NCBI GenBank assembly: GCA_030762175.1
Contig: CM060833.1
Span: 155,252,501-155,316,500 of the forward strand
Source of the DNA: Metallyticus violacea
Lineage: Eukaryota; Arthropoda; Insecta; Mantodea; Metallyticidae
Length of the DNA stretch: 64,000 nt
Reading direction: 5' to 3'
The position numbers were made by a program, and so were the translations under genes. Below are positions 12,046 through 22,627 of this stretch, one piece after another; the stretch's first letter is position 1; every line of letters starts with the position of its first letter. Under the pieces are notes generated by a model that was given only the letters and a program-made list of their open reading frames with translations, was not told the origin of the DNA and made no database searches.

Positions 12046-13281
12046 GGTCCATAAGTTTCCGGCTTTGCCGATGAGGATTATCGCCTTCACAAAGCTCTTA
12101 TCTGGTATCATACCTTATCTATTAAGTAAACAATTGCCGCTATAACTTCCACTCCGCTGTGTTCAGATGTTCAGATATAGTTGCATAAAGAAGGCTATGT
12201 GTAGAAGATTGTGACATGATCAAAATGGAGTTTCCAGCTGTTATTAAGTTCTTCACAAAAGAAGGACTTGCTCCAAATGAAATTTAACAGCGATTTTCGG
12301 CATATATGGGGAAGCATTCCCCTCATATTCTACTCTAGAAGAATGGCCCAAACTTTTTCAGATGGGTCCAGAAAGCATTGAAGACGAGAAGGCCCTTGGA
12401 AGTGCTCACTCCTGAAAACATTGCTCGCTCTTGCGGAAGGAGAAATTATGAAGTTTCAGAAATAGAAGCAAGATTGGACCTTTCTAAAACAACAGTCCTT
12501 CGAATTATTCATGAACATTTAAACATGAATAAGGTTAGTGCAAGATGGGTGCCTACACTTCTTTCCTCAGTCCAAAAGCAGCAACGAGTCATCTGTTGTC
12601 AGGAAATTTGGAGCTCTGCCGTGACAACGAGAGAGAAGTTCTGCAAACCATTGTTACAGGAGATGAAACTAGGGGCCTATATATGATCCCTTATCCAAAA
12701 GAGAATCATGGAATGACGTAAACATGGTGAAGCACCGGCTCTAAAGGCCAAGGTCACTTCGTCAACCAAGAAGATCATGGCCATAATCTTTTGGTACTGT
12801 GCAGAATTACTCTTCATTGACTTCAAGGAGAGGAACAATACAATGGGGAGTACTATGCTGGCCTACTGCATGGACTACGTGCTTCCATCAAAGAGAAAAG
12901 TCCAGGTAAGCTGAATGGTGGTGTGCGCCTTCTTCACGACAACGCGTCTGTGCACATAGTTCTTGTTGCAAAGGAAGTTGTGATGAAATGTGGCTTCAAG
13001 GAGATCGAGCACCCATCCTACAGCCCAGATCTAGCTCCCAGTGACTATTTTCTCTTCTCAGAACTGAAGAAGGACTTTCAAGGAAGGGAATTTAAGTGTG
13101 GTGGATACTGTTTATGCCCAGTTTGCACACAAGACTTCTTACTATGTTTGGGATTGGGGTTGAAATGTCAATTTTAAGACGTGAAAAGTGTATTGCAATG
13201 AAAGGTAACTGTATTGGAAAGTGAAACATAGTTTTTGTCTTTATCATACATAGAAAATTATTATGCTGAAACTTATGAACC
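12046..13281 (+). mobile_element. Mariner transposon copy 1, nearly full length
   Basis: A 1.24-kb element bounded by TA dinucleotides at 12044-12045 and 13282-13283, the signature of Tc1/mariner insertion. Its terminal inverted repeats read ggtccataagtttccggc on the left and, from the right end, ggttcataagtttcagc. The length equals that of autonomous mariners (about 1.3 kb). The internal gene is broken by stops and frameshifts. Three other pieces of this family lie in the window: 25375, 37861-38977 and 47961. Confidence 0.95.
12225..13177 (+). pseudogene. Broken mariner transposase (DD34D)
   Basis: The reading starts at the ATG at 12225 (MEFPAVIKFFTKEG) and hits a stop after about 20 codons. 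The helix-turn-helix region follows in another open frame at 12378-12686, with LSKTTVLRIIHEHLNMNKVS and the mariner signature WVPTLLS. The first catalytic Asp lies in TGDET near 12650-12670, just before a stop. The second and third are in the frame at 12923-13177 (LLHDNASVHIVLVAKEVV and SPDLAPSDYFLF), with 34 residues between the Asp of HDN and that of PSDYF. That spacing defines the mariner DD34D type. Frameshifts and stops make it non-functional. Confidence 0.93.
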
Positions 13282-13470
13282 TACCCTCGTGTGTGTGTGT
13301 TTATGTGTGTATATATGTTTATATTGAGGGAATTGAAAGAAAATTTCTAGCACAGACTGAGAACATATTAACAACTGTGCTTCGAGCGACCTATAATCAC
13401 AACTTTTATTTTGCTCATTGAGGGGAAACAACTGAAATACCTAGTATTAGGAAAGGTCGATACTATTGTT

Positions 13471-13740
13471 GATTTGTTTTACGGATGCTCTTTAACATCT
13501 CAGGTCATCAGCGTTCCGTTCAATTCAGAGCGTGCACCGGCCTATACATTTTGCTCAGAGGTCTCTTCTTTCTGGCTTAAGGTTCTTTTTCGAGTCGTAA
13601 ATGTACGACACGGGACCTACGGCTTTATTTCCCTTGCGAAGGAAGCCATATTTACGATTTTTACGCCTGAAAAAAAGTCATCGACCCTGGTCGGGATTGA
13701 ACCCGCGATCTTGGTTTCCAAGACAAGTACCATCACTGTT
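13471..13740 (-). mobile_element. SINE B copy 2, 5'-truncated
   Basis: Minus-strand copy. On the plus strand it reads the reverse of the tail first (ggatgctctttaacatctca), then the body, then a box-B-like ggattgaacccgcg and part of the head (caagtaccatcac), where similarity stops. The first part of the head with box A is lost or diverged. It is more decayed than copies 5-7. A 164-residue open frame crosses it, but the frame is SINE sequence. Confidence 0.85.
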
Positions 13741-14480
13741 AACTGTACTGTAGAACTGTATTCTAGGTTTCCGATCGACATACAATCGAAATGCAAAAAG
13801 CTGTGTATACAACGAACATTTAAATCGCAAGCTCGGTATCAGAACATGAAAAGTGTATGGAATGCCTTTTCAATCATATTTTCCATTAATATCTTAAAAG
13901 AATAAATACGTTTAAATTAATTTATTAATTAAATGATTAAGTGATATTATATTTGCGACTGTCCCATACCATTAGTTCAAATACACCACTGGTTCTTTCT
14001 TCATTTCGTCCGCATTACCTGCTTTTTACACAAGTTTGAAAGGCTAGTCCCAAAGCTCATTTCAAGAACAGCGGAGGCGAGATGAGGCGTAAGGAATGCT
14101 TTCAGATATTCACGTTGAATGTTTTTGTTATATCCGTTTTCTTCCTCTTTCATCTATCTTCATCTGAAAGACATGTATCCGCAACACATATCTGCACTAT
14201 TTGATGTTATTCGTTTTAATTTAAGTAGGTTATCTTTTGCAAAACTTTTTGTTCTCATATGCCAACGAGTTGACGTTTCAATGTCTAGATTTCCTTCTTT
14301 ATTTTGTTTTCGATTGTACCCTGTTGGCAAACAGCCATTAGCAATTCTAAATCCAGATGAGAGAGGAACATAACTTTGGTATTAATGACCAACTATTCTG
14401 TACAAGTTAGTACTAAAAGTTATTCTGCCAGTCTTGCCTAGAAACTGCTATTGGCAGACGCTGCATTGGTCTTTTCCACC
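13741..14480. other. Nothing recognised
   Basis: AT-rich sequence with no recognised motif. The 84-codon open frame at 14119-14373 has no family resemblance. Confidence 0.4.
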
Positions 14481-15800
14481 GGTGAGTTGATAGCAGGTAT
14501 ATTATGTTGTTTAGGTCATATAACTAACTGCACATAGAAATGTCTTATTCTTCTCTGTTCCTCCCTCAATTAAACATATCAGTCCATTTTGTTCTTGGTC
14601 CTTATTACTTGTCGATATCCTTTAGGTTTATAATTTAATAAGCTTCTGGTAGCCGTTCCTCTTTTATTCTTAATATATGACTCTACCAATTATTTTTATT
14701 TTCATTATTTTTTTCATTTAGATTATATATACAGAGGGTGCCAAAAAATGTATACACACTTTCACAGTAGACGTCTATCTAACATGTCTCACATTTGGAC
14801 CGAAAAATGACAGTGATATATAGTATGATGTTCTGTAAACAGATGTGACTCACATTATGATAGCGTTGCTATGTGACAGGTAAATCAACAATGAACAAAT
14901 GAAGCCAAGATTATCGTATGATTTTCTATTAACAGATGTGACTCACATTACGTTATACTAGCGTTGCTACAACAAAATGGAGTCAAGATTATCGTTTGAA
15001 CAGCGGAGAGCAATTTTGATTGGAAAACCGACAATGTGTTGAGGTTTAAAGGCAATGGAGATGTGTGTACAGAACAGAACCGTTCTTCAGGCCTAACTCC
15101 GTTGAACTTCTACGGAACTCTTGAAAACCAGCTACACTGGCAGCACTTCGGGAAGAAATTGAAACGGCATGTACTGCAATTGCTGAGGACACTTTTGCAA
15201 ACGTTGCTCAATCAATAGTTCAACGTACTTAGAAGTGTATCGACGCTGATGGTGGACATTTTGAGCAACTGTTGTAACTGTAAAAGTGTAAGATGATTAG
15301 TGCTCATCATTTTCTGTTTGTGTGAATTCAGTTTTGTTATGTTAACACAGTTTTTTTCTTTGCTTGAAGTGTGTATACACTTTTGGCACTCTATGTGTTT
15401 AATAGTTTTCGGATTTCTTAATTTCTTTGTTTATATACAAGAGTTTACTGTTCTTAAAAATCTCATCTCTGCAGTTTCTATTCTTTCCTTGTCTGTCCTA
15501 TTCATAGTCCAGTTTTAACTTCCATACGTTGCCATTGGCACTGTCGTTACTTTGTAGAATTTATTTGTGTTGCTTTTGACGTCTTGTATTCTGTTACTTT
15601 GCTATCATGATATATATTAAAAAGGGCCGGAAAAAGAGGAATTGGTCCTTGGTTAGTTCTTTCATGAATATAGATCTTCATTCTGTTGTCTATCTTAAAG
15701 GAACTTATTAAAATAAATACTTTCTATCGCCTTGATGAAGTTAATATCCCTTTGCTAACATTAATACCCACATTTTTTCTCTAATAAGTGTATACTACAT
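14480..15800 (-). mobile_element. LINE reverse-transcriptase relic, split by a transposon
   Basis: On the minus strand, outside the nested element at 14732-15391, translated fragments follow the C-terminal half of a non-LTR reverse transcriptase. Near 15650 there is a fingers/palm remnant (PALFNIY). At about 15420-15590 it continues as KVTTVPMATYGS, then RIETAEMRFLRTVNS. Beyond the inserted element, 14560-14700 reads NNW then SHILRIKEERLPE, then GPRTKWTD. This order (TLLYGSE-like, then AEMRFLR, then W..H..R, then GRPR.RW) is typical of insect LINE ORF2. Stops and an internal deletion show it is long dead. The clade is not assignable by eye. Confidence 0.75.
14732..15391 (+). mobile_element. 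Internally deleted Tc1/mariner element (copy A)
   Basis: A 660-bp element with inverted ends (cagagggtgccaaaaaatg on the left; gagtgccaaaagtgtatac read from the right) and TA at 14730-14731 and 15392-15393. A transposase start survives (MESRLSFEQRRAILI, near 14980) and then jumps to a C-terminal piece, so most of the catalytic core is deleted. The subterminal region holds a duplicated segment of about 80 bp around gatgtgactcacatta, at 14840 and 14935. Copy B at 44649-45343 shares ends and interior. The element lies inside the LINE relic at 14480-15800. Confidence 0.88.
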
Positions 15801-16179
15801 AAGTAAGACGACAATCAACTCATTTTTTCGCCATTGGCGTTCACATATGGCGGTTTTTATGCGACGTGAAGCATCAACAAGGAATTCTTAGCCTTCCTTT
15901 AAGTTCACTTAAAACATATTTTCCGGTTAAATCATGTTCTATATAGTATTTCTGCAGAGATCGTATATTTATTTAAAGAACGCAAAACCTGATGCTTCCG
16001 CATTGGTTAATAGAAAAACATCCTTAAAGAATGGCTGCCATCTCAAGACACTCAAGGTAATAACCCCTAGAGCGCGCGTATAAATATCTGAAATACATAT
16101 TTCCCCGTTCTCAAAAATATAAGATGAAAATAAATCCTATGCTGTAAAGCTCATTAAATCTCCGTTTTTATTTCGTTAA
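15801..16179. other. Nothing recognised
   Basis: No motif found; the AT-rich sequence leads into the tandem array. Confidence 0.4.
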
Positions 16180-17265
16180 CCAAAAAATTTGGACCTTTGG
16201 GGGTGGGGGGTTAATCAATAGCGATTTTTTAAAAAAAAATGCGCCCGAAAAGTTGTTTATTCTCAACAAACTCAGTAAATTTTTTAAAAGTATTTTCCAA
16301 AAATCATGACAATTGGGACATTAAGAGAGGGTGTTAAAACGAATTTAAAAATCGTTCTAGCGGCCACAATTTTAATTTCTTAAGGAAACTGGTTAATGTT
16401 ATTGAAATAAAATAATAAAAATTGGTTTTGTAAGTCAGTGAAATCGTATGTATTAGGTTACCAAAAATCCGGAATTAAAAAATCGCTCTAGCGGCTTTAA
16501 TATTTTTTTTTCGCAACGATACTCCATATATGTCATTTAAATAGAATACGAAAAATAACTTTTAAAATTCAGGGAAATCGGTTGATTAGGAGCGGGGTTA
16601 ACCTGAAATCCAAAATTGAAAAATCGCTCTATTGGCAGCAATAACTGTTTTTTCCCAATAAGCTCTGCAGGGGATTATCCAAAAGTTAAAAAATACATCT
16701 AGCGTCATTAATATTTGATTTTTCGCGGGTGAAACTCCGTATATAACATTTAGAAAAATAGTTTCTGTAAATCAGGGAAATTGGACAATTAAGAGCGTGG
16801 CTTACCTGAAACCCACACTTTAAAATCGCTCTAGACTCCAATATTTGTTTCAGCTCAACAAAATTCGGTGTATATCATTTAAATAAAATAATAAAAATAG
16901 TTTTTGAAAACCGGTGAAATCGTACTATTAGGTGGGGGTTAAATTGAAACCCAAAATTTAAAAATCGCTCTATCAGCACGAATAATTGCTTTTTCACAAC
17001 AAACTCAGCACATATAATTTAAATGAAAAAAAAAATAGTTTCTAAAAATCAGTAAAATCAGACATTAGTAGGGAGTTTATCCAAAATTTAAAAAGTAACT
17101 CTAGCGTCATCAATATTCGTTTTTTTTCCCTTCTTTTTTCGCTAAAAACTCTGTATATACCATTTAAATAAAATAAGAAAAATAGTTTCTGAAAAATAGG
17201 GAAATTGGACCATTAGAAAGAGAGGTATACTTGAAAACCGAAATTCAATAAACGCTTTTCCGTTT
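16180..17265. repeat. Old tandem array, about 135-bp unit, about 8 units
   Basis: A core of the form aaaatcgctctagcggc recurs in variant form near 16351, 16482, 16622, 16696, 16826, 16962, 17095 and about 17250. The steps are mostly 130-140 bp, with one short step of 74 bp. Each unit continues with a T-rich stretch, 'caacaaactc.gtatat', 'catttaaataaaataa', 'aaaaatagtttctgaaaatc', 'agggaaattggac' and 'ggggttaacctgaaaccc'. Units differ from each other at many positions, so the array is old. No coding frame crosses it. It may be satellite-like DNA or the internal repeats of an unrecognised element. Confidence 0.85.
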
Positions 17266-17603
17266 AATTTTCTCTGTATTGTTTTCAAATAAAAGGAACA
17301 TTATTTAAGCATACAAACTGTGTTTGTAACGATGAATATATGTTTAATGTTTAACAAAAGCATCTTCGTGAAGATAGCATTAGAAAAATGTTAATCTAAT
17401 ATGTGTTTAAGAATGATATTTTTATGTATGAGCGCTCTGTAATAACCTTCAGAAAACGTTTGCGTTACATAGTTTTCCTACAGTCACATTTAAATTAACT
17501 TCAAAAGGCAATGAAAATCGATGTAACCTTCATTTTTTATTTTGATTTGTAATTGTTTCTGAATAGCAACATGTTTTTGTTTTATTGAAACATATGAACA
17601 TCA
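17266..17603. other. Nothing recognised
   Basis: AT-rich spacer between the tandem array and SINE A copy 4. Confidence 0.4.
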
Positions 17604-17930
17604 TCTTATATACCACCGCCACGGGTGGCCGAGGTCGTTAAGGCACGGACTCGTGAGCGGAAGGTCTGCGGTTCGAATCCCGCCAGGACCGTCCTCCCTG
17701 ACTGGGGTTTTTTCCAGGTTTTCCTCAGTCTTCATAACTGGCAAATGCCGGGGAGGTACCTAAACTTAGGCCTGGAACGCTTCCTTCCTTAAAAAAAAAA
17801 AAAAAAAAAAATCCTTTCCCAATTTATCATTTCATCTCATGTATCATCAGTGTCCACCGCCTGTGGTGCCTCAGTAGTAAAAACGGGCGTTAAACACTAC
17901 TCAAAAAAAAAAAAAAAAATCTTATATACC
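17604..17930 (+). mobile_element. SINE A copy 4 with perfect 11-bp TSD
   Basis: The element at 17615-17919 is flanked by an identical tcttatatacc at 17604-17614 and 17920-17930. It shows the complete family layout: head starting accgccacgggtggccgagg, box B GGTTCGAATCC, body, an A run of about 20 after 'ccttcctt', 3' sequence gtaaaaacgggcgttaaac and a poly(A) tail. The perfect duplication and intact boxes suggest a fairly recent insertion. Confidence 0.97.
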
Positions 17931-20400
17931 AAAGTAATTCGAAACTTTCTGTCATTATGCTTATATTTAAAAATGTTTAAAAATACCCACATATTATAGC
18001 TTGTCTATCAGTTGACATATATTTCATTTAATTAATAGTATACCATTAATTTTTGTGGTTTAATGTCAGAAATAATAATGCTAATTCAAAAAAAATGTTG
18101 TTTCTCTTTTGTAATACTTATAGGATGCAAGAATTCTAATTTTGTTCTCCTAATACTACACAGCAATGCCAAAACTTATTTATTAATTAATAAATTTAAT
18201 TTGAATGATTTGTTAATTTTTATTAAAAATCTATTAAACTTCGTGAGGAATTTACTCATTTATGCAGCTCTTACCTAACGAACTTTTCTAGAAGTTGCCT
18301 TTGCTATTGAAAATGTATCCAGGGTAGGCTAAAATTTAGGTTAGGTAAATTCATGATCTTTTAAATACATTTTCAAAACTCGTGTTATAAACTTTTATTT
18401 TTCAAGGCTATATTTTATTTTGGAATTTTAATGGAATTAAAGGTAATTTTACTTGCTATTAATCTGAAGCACATTTCCTTATGATATTAATTGTTTCTTC
18501 AGCAAGACAAATTAAATTTTTAGGTGAAGCCCTGTTTTCTTTTGACACAAAAAGAATGCCATATCCACTCAGTACAAGGAAAGTTTTTGACATTTGTAGC
18601 AACTAGTTCAGTTTTCTTTCTGAAAAGTTTGAAGTTCAAAAGGCTTTATAGTTTTATCACACCTCTTTTTCCACTTGTGAAGAAGCTAGGATACGTGACT
18701 TGGGAATAATTGGAAGTAACCTTCTCCTCCCCCCACCTTCTTCTTTAGATGTCGTACTGTATAGACTCTTCAAAAACGTACGCCAAACCGATAATAATCA
18801 TAGATTAACAGAGAAGATATTATTGATTTCAAAAATTTTAATAGGTTAAAGTAAAGTTTTTAGTTACAGCAGTAAACAACCTCTAATTCTGTTTTAAAAT
18901 ACAACAAAACACTGAAATTACTGTACATAATCATACATATACATTGTTTACCATTATAAAAACTTCTCCAAATAAAGTAATTCACGTTTTTTTTTTTCAA
19001 AAAAAACATAAGAATTTACGAGTAGCATTCGTATAATATTATGTTAATTTAAAATTAGGGAAAAAAAGGAACATTTTAATAATAATTACGTGTATACTTT
19101 AAATCATCATTTATTTGGAGCGTTCAATAAACAATTAAACATATTTTTCCCCGACCAGCTTATTTTTGAAAAATACAACATTTTGTGTATTTGAACCTTC
19201 TCGCACTACATATGGTATTGTCTAGGAAACAGTGATGCAGTTTTCTTTCAAAGTTGGGTCTTTATGTGATGTACATTATATAAAGAGCAATACTATTGGT
19301 GGAAAATAGAACCATCACCAATCTTCAAAAGTGCTTAAGTAATATTTATGAAGGTGAATGTTTTTGGGAGAAAAGCTGCTATCATTGGAAGATGGCTGAA
19401 GAAATCTCAGGGGTCATTCGAGAGCCGAGCGGCCAAACACTGTAGGTACATCCACTTTAATGGAAGCGTCAACTTATTCGGAATGATAAAAGTCAAACAA
19501 TTTTCTGTTAAACTTAACAATTATCCATCAGTTAAAATATTCGAAAATTTGCCCTAAATGGGTGGGGATTCTCGAAGCCTAACTTCCGATTATGAGGAAC
19601 AGACATAGTTAACACTGGTAATTGATGAAATTATTGCCTGAGAAATGCATATATTTCTCAAAAAGTGAGGTAACTCTTGCCAGAATCTTCATAGCTCGTA
19701 GTGATTGTTTGGAATTTGATTATGCATGTTAATGCAGTACTTATAGCATTTTTATAGAATTTTATTTAAGAAAGTTTATAATCAACATAAATAAAATCAT
19801 TAAAAGAGAGTCTGAGGGTACGTATGTAGTGATTAAATTTATCTGGAAAACTCAGACCTTCGAGTGATATTTATTAGGACTATTTCATGAATAAAATAAG
19901 AATTTAAATATAATTCCCGTAAGCTTGGCTTACAATATTGTAATAATTATACATTTGTATTACGGATACTTAACCTTTTCAAGCCATCTAGCAACAGATG
20001 AATGTCGATTGTCAGTAATGCCAATAGAGAACAGCCAAATATGTGTTTATTAAGATTTACGATTGCTTACGTAGACATTGTTACATAATTTATAAAATTA
20101 TTTCAGACAGTTTGGCTGAATTGCACAAAAACATTGGCTTGAGTGAATACACATTACCTACCCACACTCACCAGAACGCTCCTGATGTTGAGAAGGAAAA
20201 TGTTAAGGAGAGTAGTGAGATTAATAACTGGACATGGTCAATTTAGAAAACATCTCCACAAATAGCAGCCTATAGGGAACGAACCGGAAACCACGTGATT
20301 CTCGTGTAGCCAATCTAGGAGTAGAACCTAAACAGACGCTACAAGAATTTGAACTCAAAATTAAAAGGACGCACATGAGACTGACCGACGGTGAAATTAA
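17931..20400. other. 2.5 kb without recognised features
   Basis: Very AT-rich sequence. The open frames of 60-71 codons near 18.1, 18.5, 19.35 and 20.05 kb show no conserved motif. No repeat family member was recognised. Confidence 0.4.
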
Positions 20401-21872
20401 TGAAAGTTAGGGGAAAGCAGAAAAGCCCCGCAGTTTTGAAGAAAGCCAGCCAGCTCTAGTTAGGCAGTTTTGAAGGAGAGCCAGGCAGCTCCAGTTACGC
20501 AGTCTTGTGAAGAATCTTGGAGCACGCAGTTTTGAGGAAAGCCTGGCAGCTCTAGTTAGGCAATTTTTGAAGAAAGCCAGGCAGCTCTAGTTAGGCAGTT
20601 TTTGAAGAAAACCAGGCAGCTCCTAGTTACGCAGTTTTTGAAGAAAGCCAGGCAGCTCTAGTTAGGCAGTTTTTGAAGAAAACCAGGCAGCTCCTAGTTA
20701 CGCAGTTTTTGAAGAAAGCCAGGCAGCTCTAGTTACGCAGTTTTTGAAGAAAGCCAGGCAGCTCCTAGTTACGCAGTTTTTGAAGAAAACCAGGCAGCTC
20801 CTAGTTACGCAGTTTTTGAAGAAAGCCAGGCAGCTCTAGTTACGCAGTTTTTGAAGAAAGCCAGGCAGCTCCAGTTATGCAGTCTTGTGAAGAATCTTGG
20901 AGCACGCAGTTTTGAGGAAAGCCTGGCAGCTCTAGTTTGAAGAAAGCCAGGCAGCTCTAGTTAGGCAATTTTTGAAGAAAGCCAGGCAGCTCTAGTTAGG
21001 CAGTTTTTGAAGAAAGCCAGACAGCTCTAGTTACGCAGTTTTTGAAAAAAGCCAGGCAGCTCTAGTTACGCAGTTTTTGAAGAAAGTCAGGCAGCTCTAG
21101 TTACGCAGTTTTTGAAGAAAGCCAGGCAGCTCTAGTTACGCAGTCTTGTGAAGAATCTTGGAGCACGCAGTTTTTTGAAGAAAGCCAGGCAGCTCTAGTT
21201 AGGCAGTTTTTGAAGAAAACCAGGCAGCTCCTAGTTACGCAGTTTTTGAAGAAAGCCAGGCAGTTCTAGTTACGCAGTTTTTGAAGAAAGCCAGGCAGTT
21301 CTAGTTAGGCAGTTTTTGAAGAAAACCAGGCAGCTCCTAGTTACGCAGTTTTGTGCAGAACCTTGGAGCACGCAGTTTTTGAAGAAAGCCAGGCAGCTGT
21401 AGTTACGCAGTTTTTGTAGAAAGCCAGGCAGTTCTAGCTACGCAGTTTTGAAGAAAACCCAGGCAGCTCTAGTTACGCAGTCTTGTGAAGAATCTTGGAG
21501 CACGCAGTTTTGAGGAAAGCCTGGCAGCTCTAGTTACGCAGTTTTTGAAGAAAGCCAGGCAGCTCTAGCTACGCAGTTCTGAAGAAAGCCCAGGCAGCTC
21601 TAGTTACGCAGTCTTGTGAAGAATCTTGGAGTGCGCAGTTTTGAGGAAAGCCTGGCAGCTCTAGTTAGGCAGTTTTTGAAGAAAACCAGGCAGCTCCTAG
21701 TTACGCAGTTTTTGAAGAAAGCCAGGCAGCTCTAGTTACGCAGTTTTTGAAGAAAGCCAAGCAGCTCTAGTTACGCAGTTCTGAAGAAAGCCCAGGCAGC
21801 TCTAGTTACGTAGTCTTGTGAAGAATCTTGGAGCACGCAGTTTTTTGAAGAAAGCCAGACAGCTCTAGTCAT
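20400..21872. repeat. Minisatellite, 35-36 bp unit with interspersed variant unit
   Basis: About 40 units of the form cgcagtttttgaagaaag, ccaggcag, ctctagtta (35 bp; 36 bp when the last part reads ctcctagtta). At intervals a second unit of about 27 bp, acgcagtcttgtgaagaatc then ttggagc, interrupts the run, near 20500, 20878, 21139, 21335, 21478, 21608 and 21810. This gives an irregular higher-order structure. The unit length is not a multiple of three and contains TAG, so every frame is closed and the array is non-coding. Units differ by one to a few bases, so it is much younger than the array at 16.2-17.3 kb. Confidence 0.97.
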
Positions 21873-22558
21873 AGTCTAGTCATTGGTATGCGCCGATTTC
21901 TGTTAAGAGTCCTCCTACTAACGAACTCCTGGGCTTGTTTTTCTCATTCTCCCATCCAAGTAGTTTTCGGGTCAGAACCATGTCCCGTTATCTTTTTTTC
22001 GAGTTGCATGTCTTCAAGGTCTTTTCCTGCCATAAGATCACCCCTAGCCTAGCTGTATGTTAGGGATTGGAATTTTTATGACAACTATTCTTTGTGTAGC
22101 GGACGGAGGGTCTTGACTTACATGATTTTTGCAGAGTTACTGCACAAATGTGTGTATCATATTCTCAGAGTCTTTTGCTTTAATTTATATTGATAATGTC
22201 TTATTAATGTTTTGTGCAAATCTCACGAGGTTTGTAGTGCTTAACTCCTTGAGTGTGAAGCCATGGAGAGAAAAAGACATCAACTCTGTAGTCCACAACC
22301 ATGTGTCAATGATCCCCTTATAGGAAATAAGGTTTGGATCTCGTCAAGAATACAGAATTTGGAACACTATAAGGAATTTGGGGGTGGCACAAATGCCTAT
22401 GGCTGAAGTGAGGAACTTCTCCAAAACTCTCTCAAATACCCCCCCCCCCGATACCACCACTATCAGAACCCAGGTCGACAGGTCTGTACCTCATGGAAGA
22501 AGAAGCAGAAGTAGAACAAGTATTACTTGTTGGACGCACTTCATGTACCTACATATCA
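21873..22558. other. Nothing recognised
   Basis: No coding motif or repeat; a C10 run at about 22440 stands out. Confidence 0.4.
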
Positions 22559-22627
22559 CATTAGCGTAAACGCTGATGACCTGAGATGTTAAAGAGCGTC
22601 CGTAAATAATCCAAGCATTAGCGTAAA
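22559..22627 (+). mobile_element. SINE B copy 3: 45-bp 3'-end insertion with 12-bp TSD
   Basis: Only the last 45 bp of SINE B are present (22571-22615: cgctgatgacctgagatgtt, then aaagagcgtccgtaaat, then a short A-rich end). They lie between perfect copies of cattagcgtaaa at 22559-22570 and 22616-22627. The duplication shows this is a genuine, extremely 5'-truncated insertion and not a decayed fragment. The inserted part is essentially the tail hairpin. Confidence 0.93.

Noticed and set aside
13411..13905. 164-codon plus-strand frame, the longest in the window
   Set aside because: Most of it is antisense SINE B copy 2; no domain is visible.
20400..21872. CRISPR-like array of 35-bp repeats
   Set aside because: There are no unique spacers; units abut directly and vary. 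The DNA is eukaryotic. It is a minisatellite.
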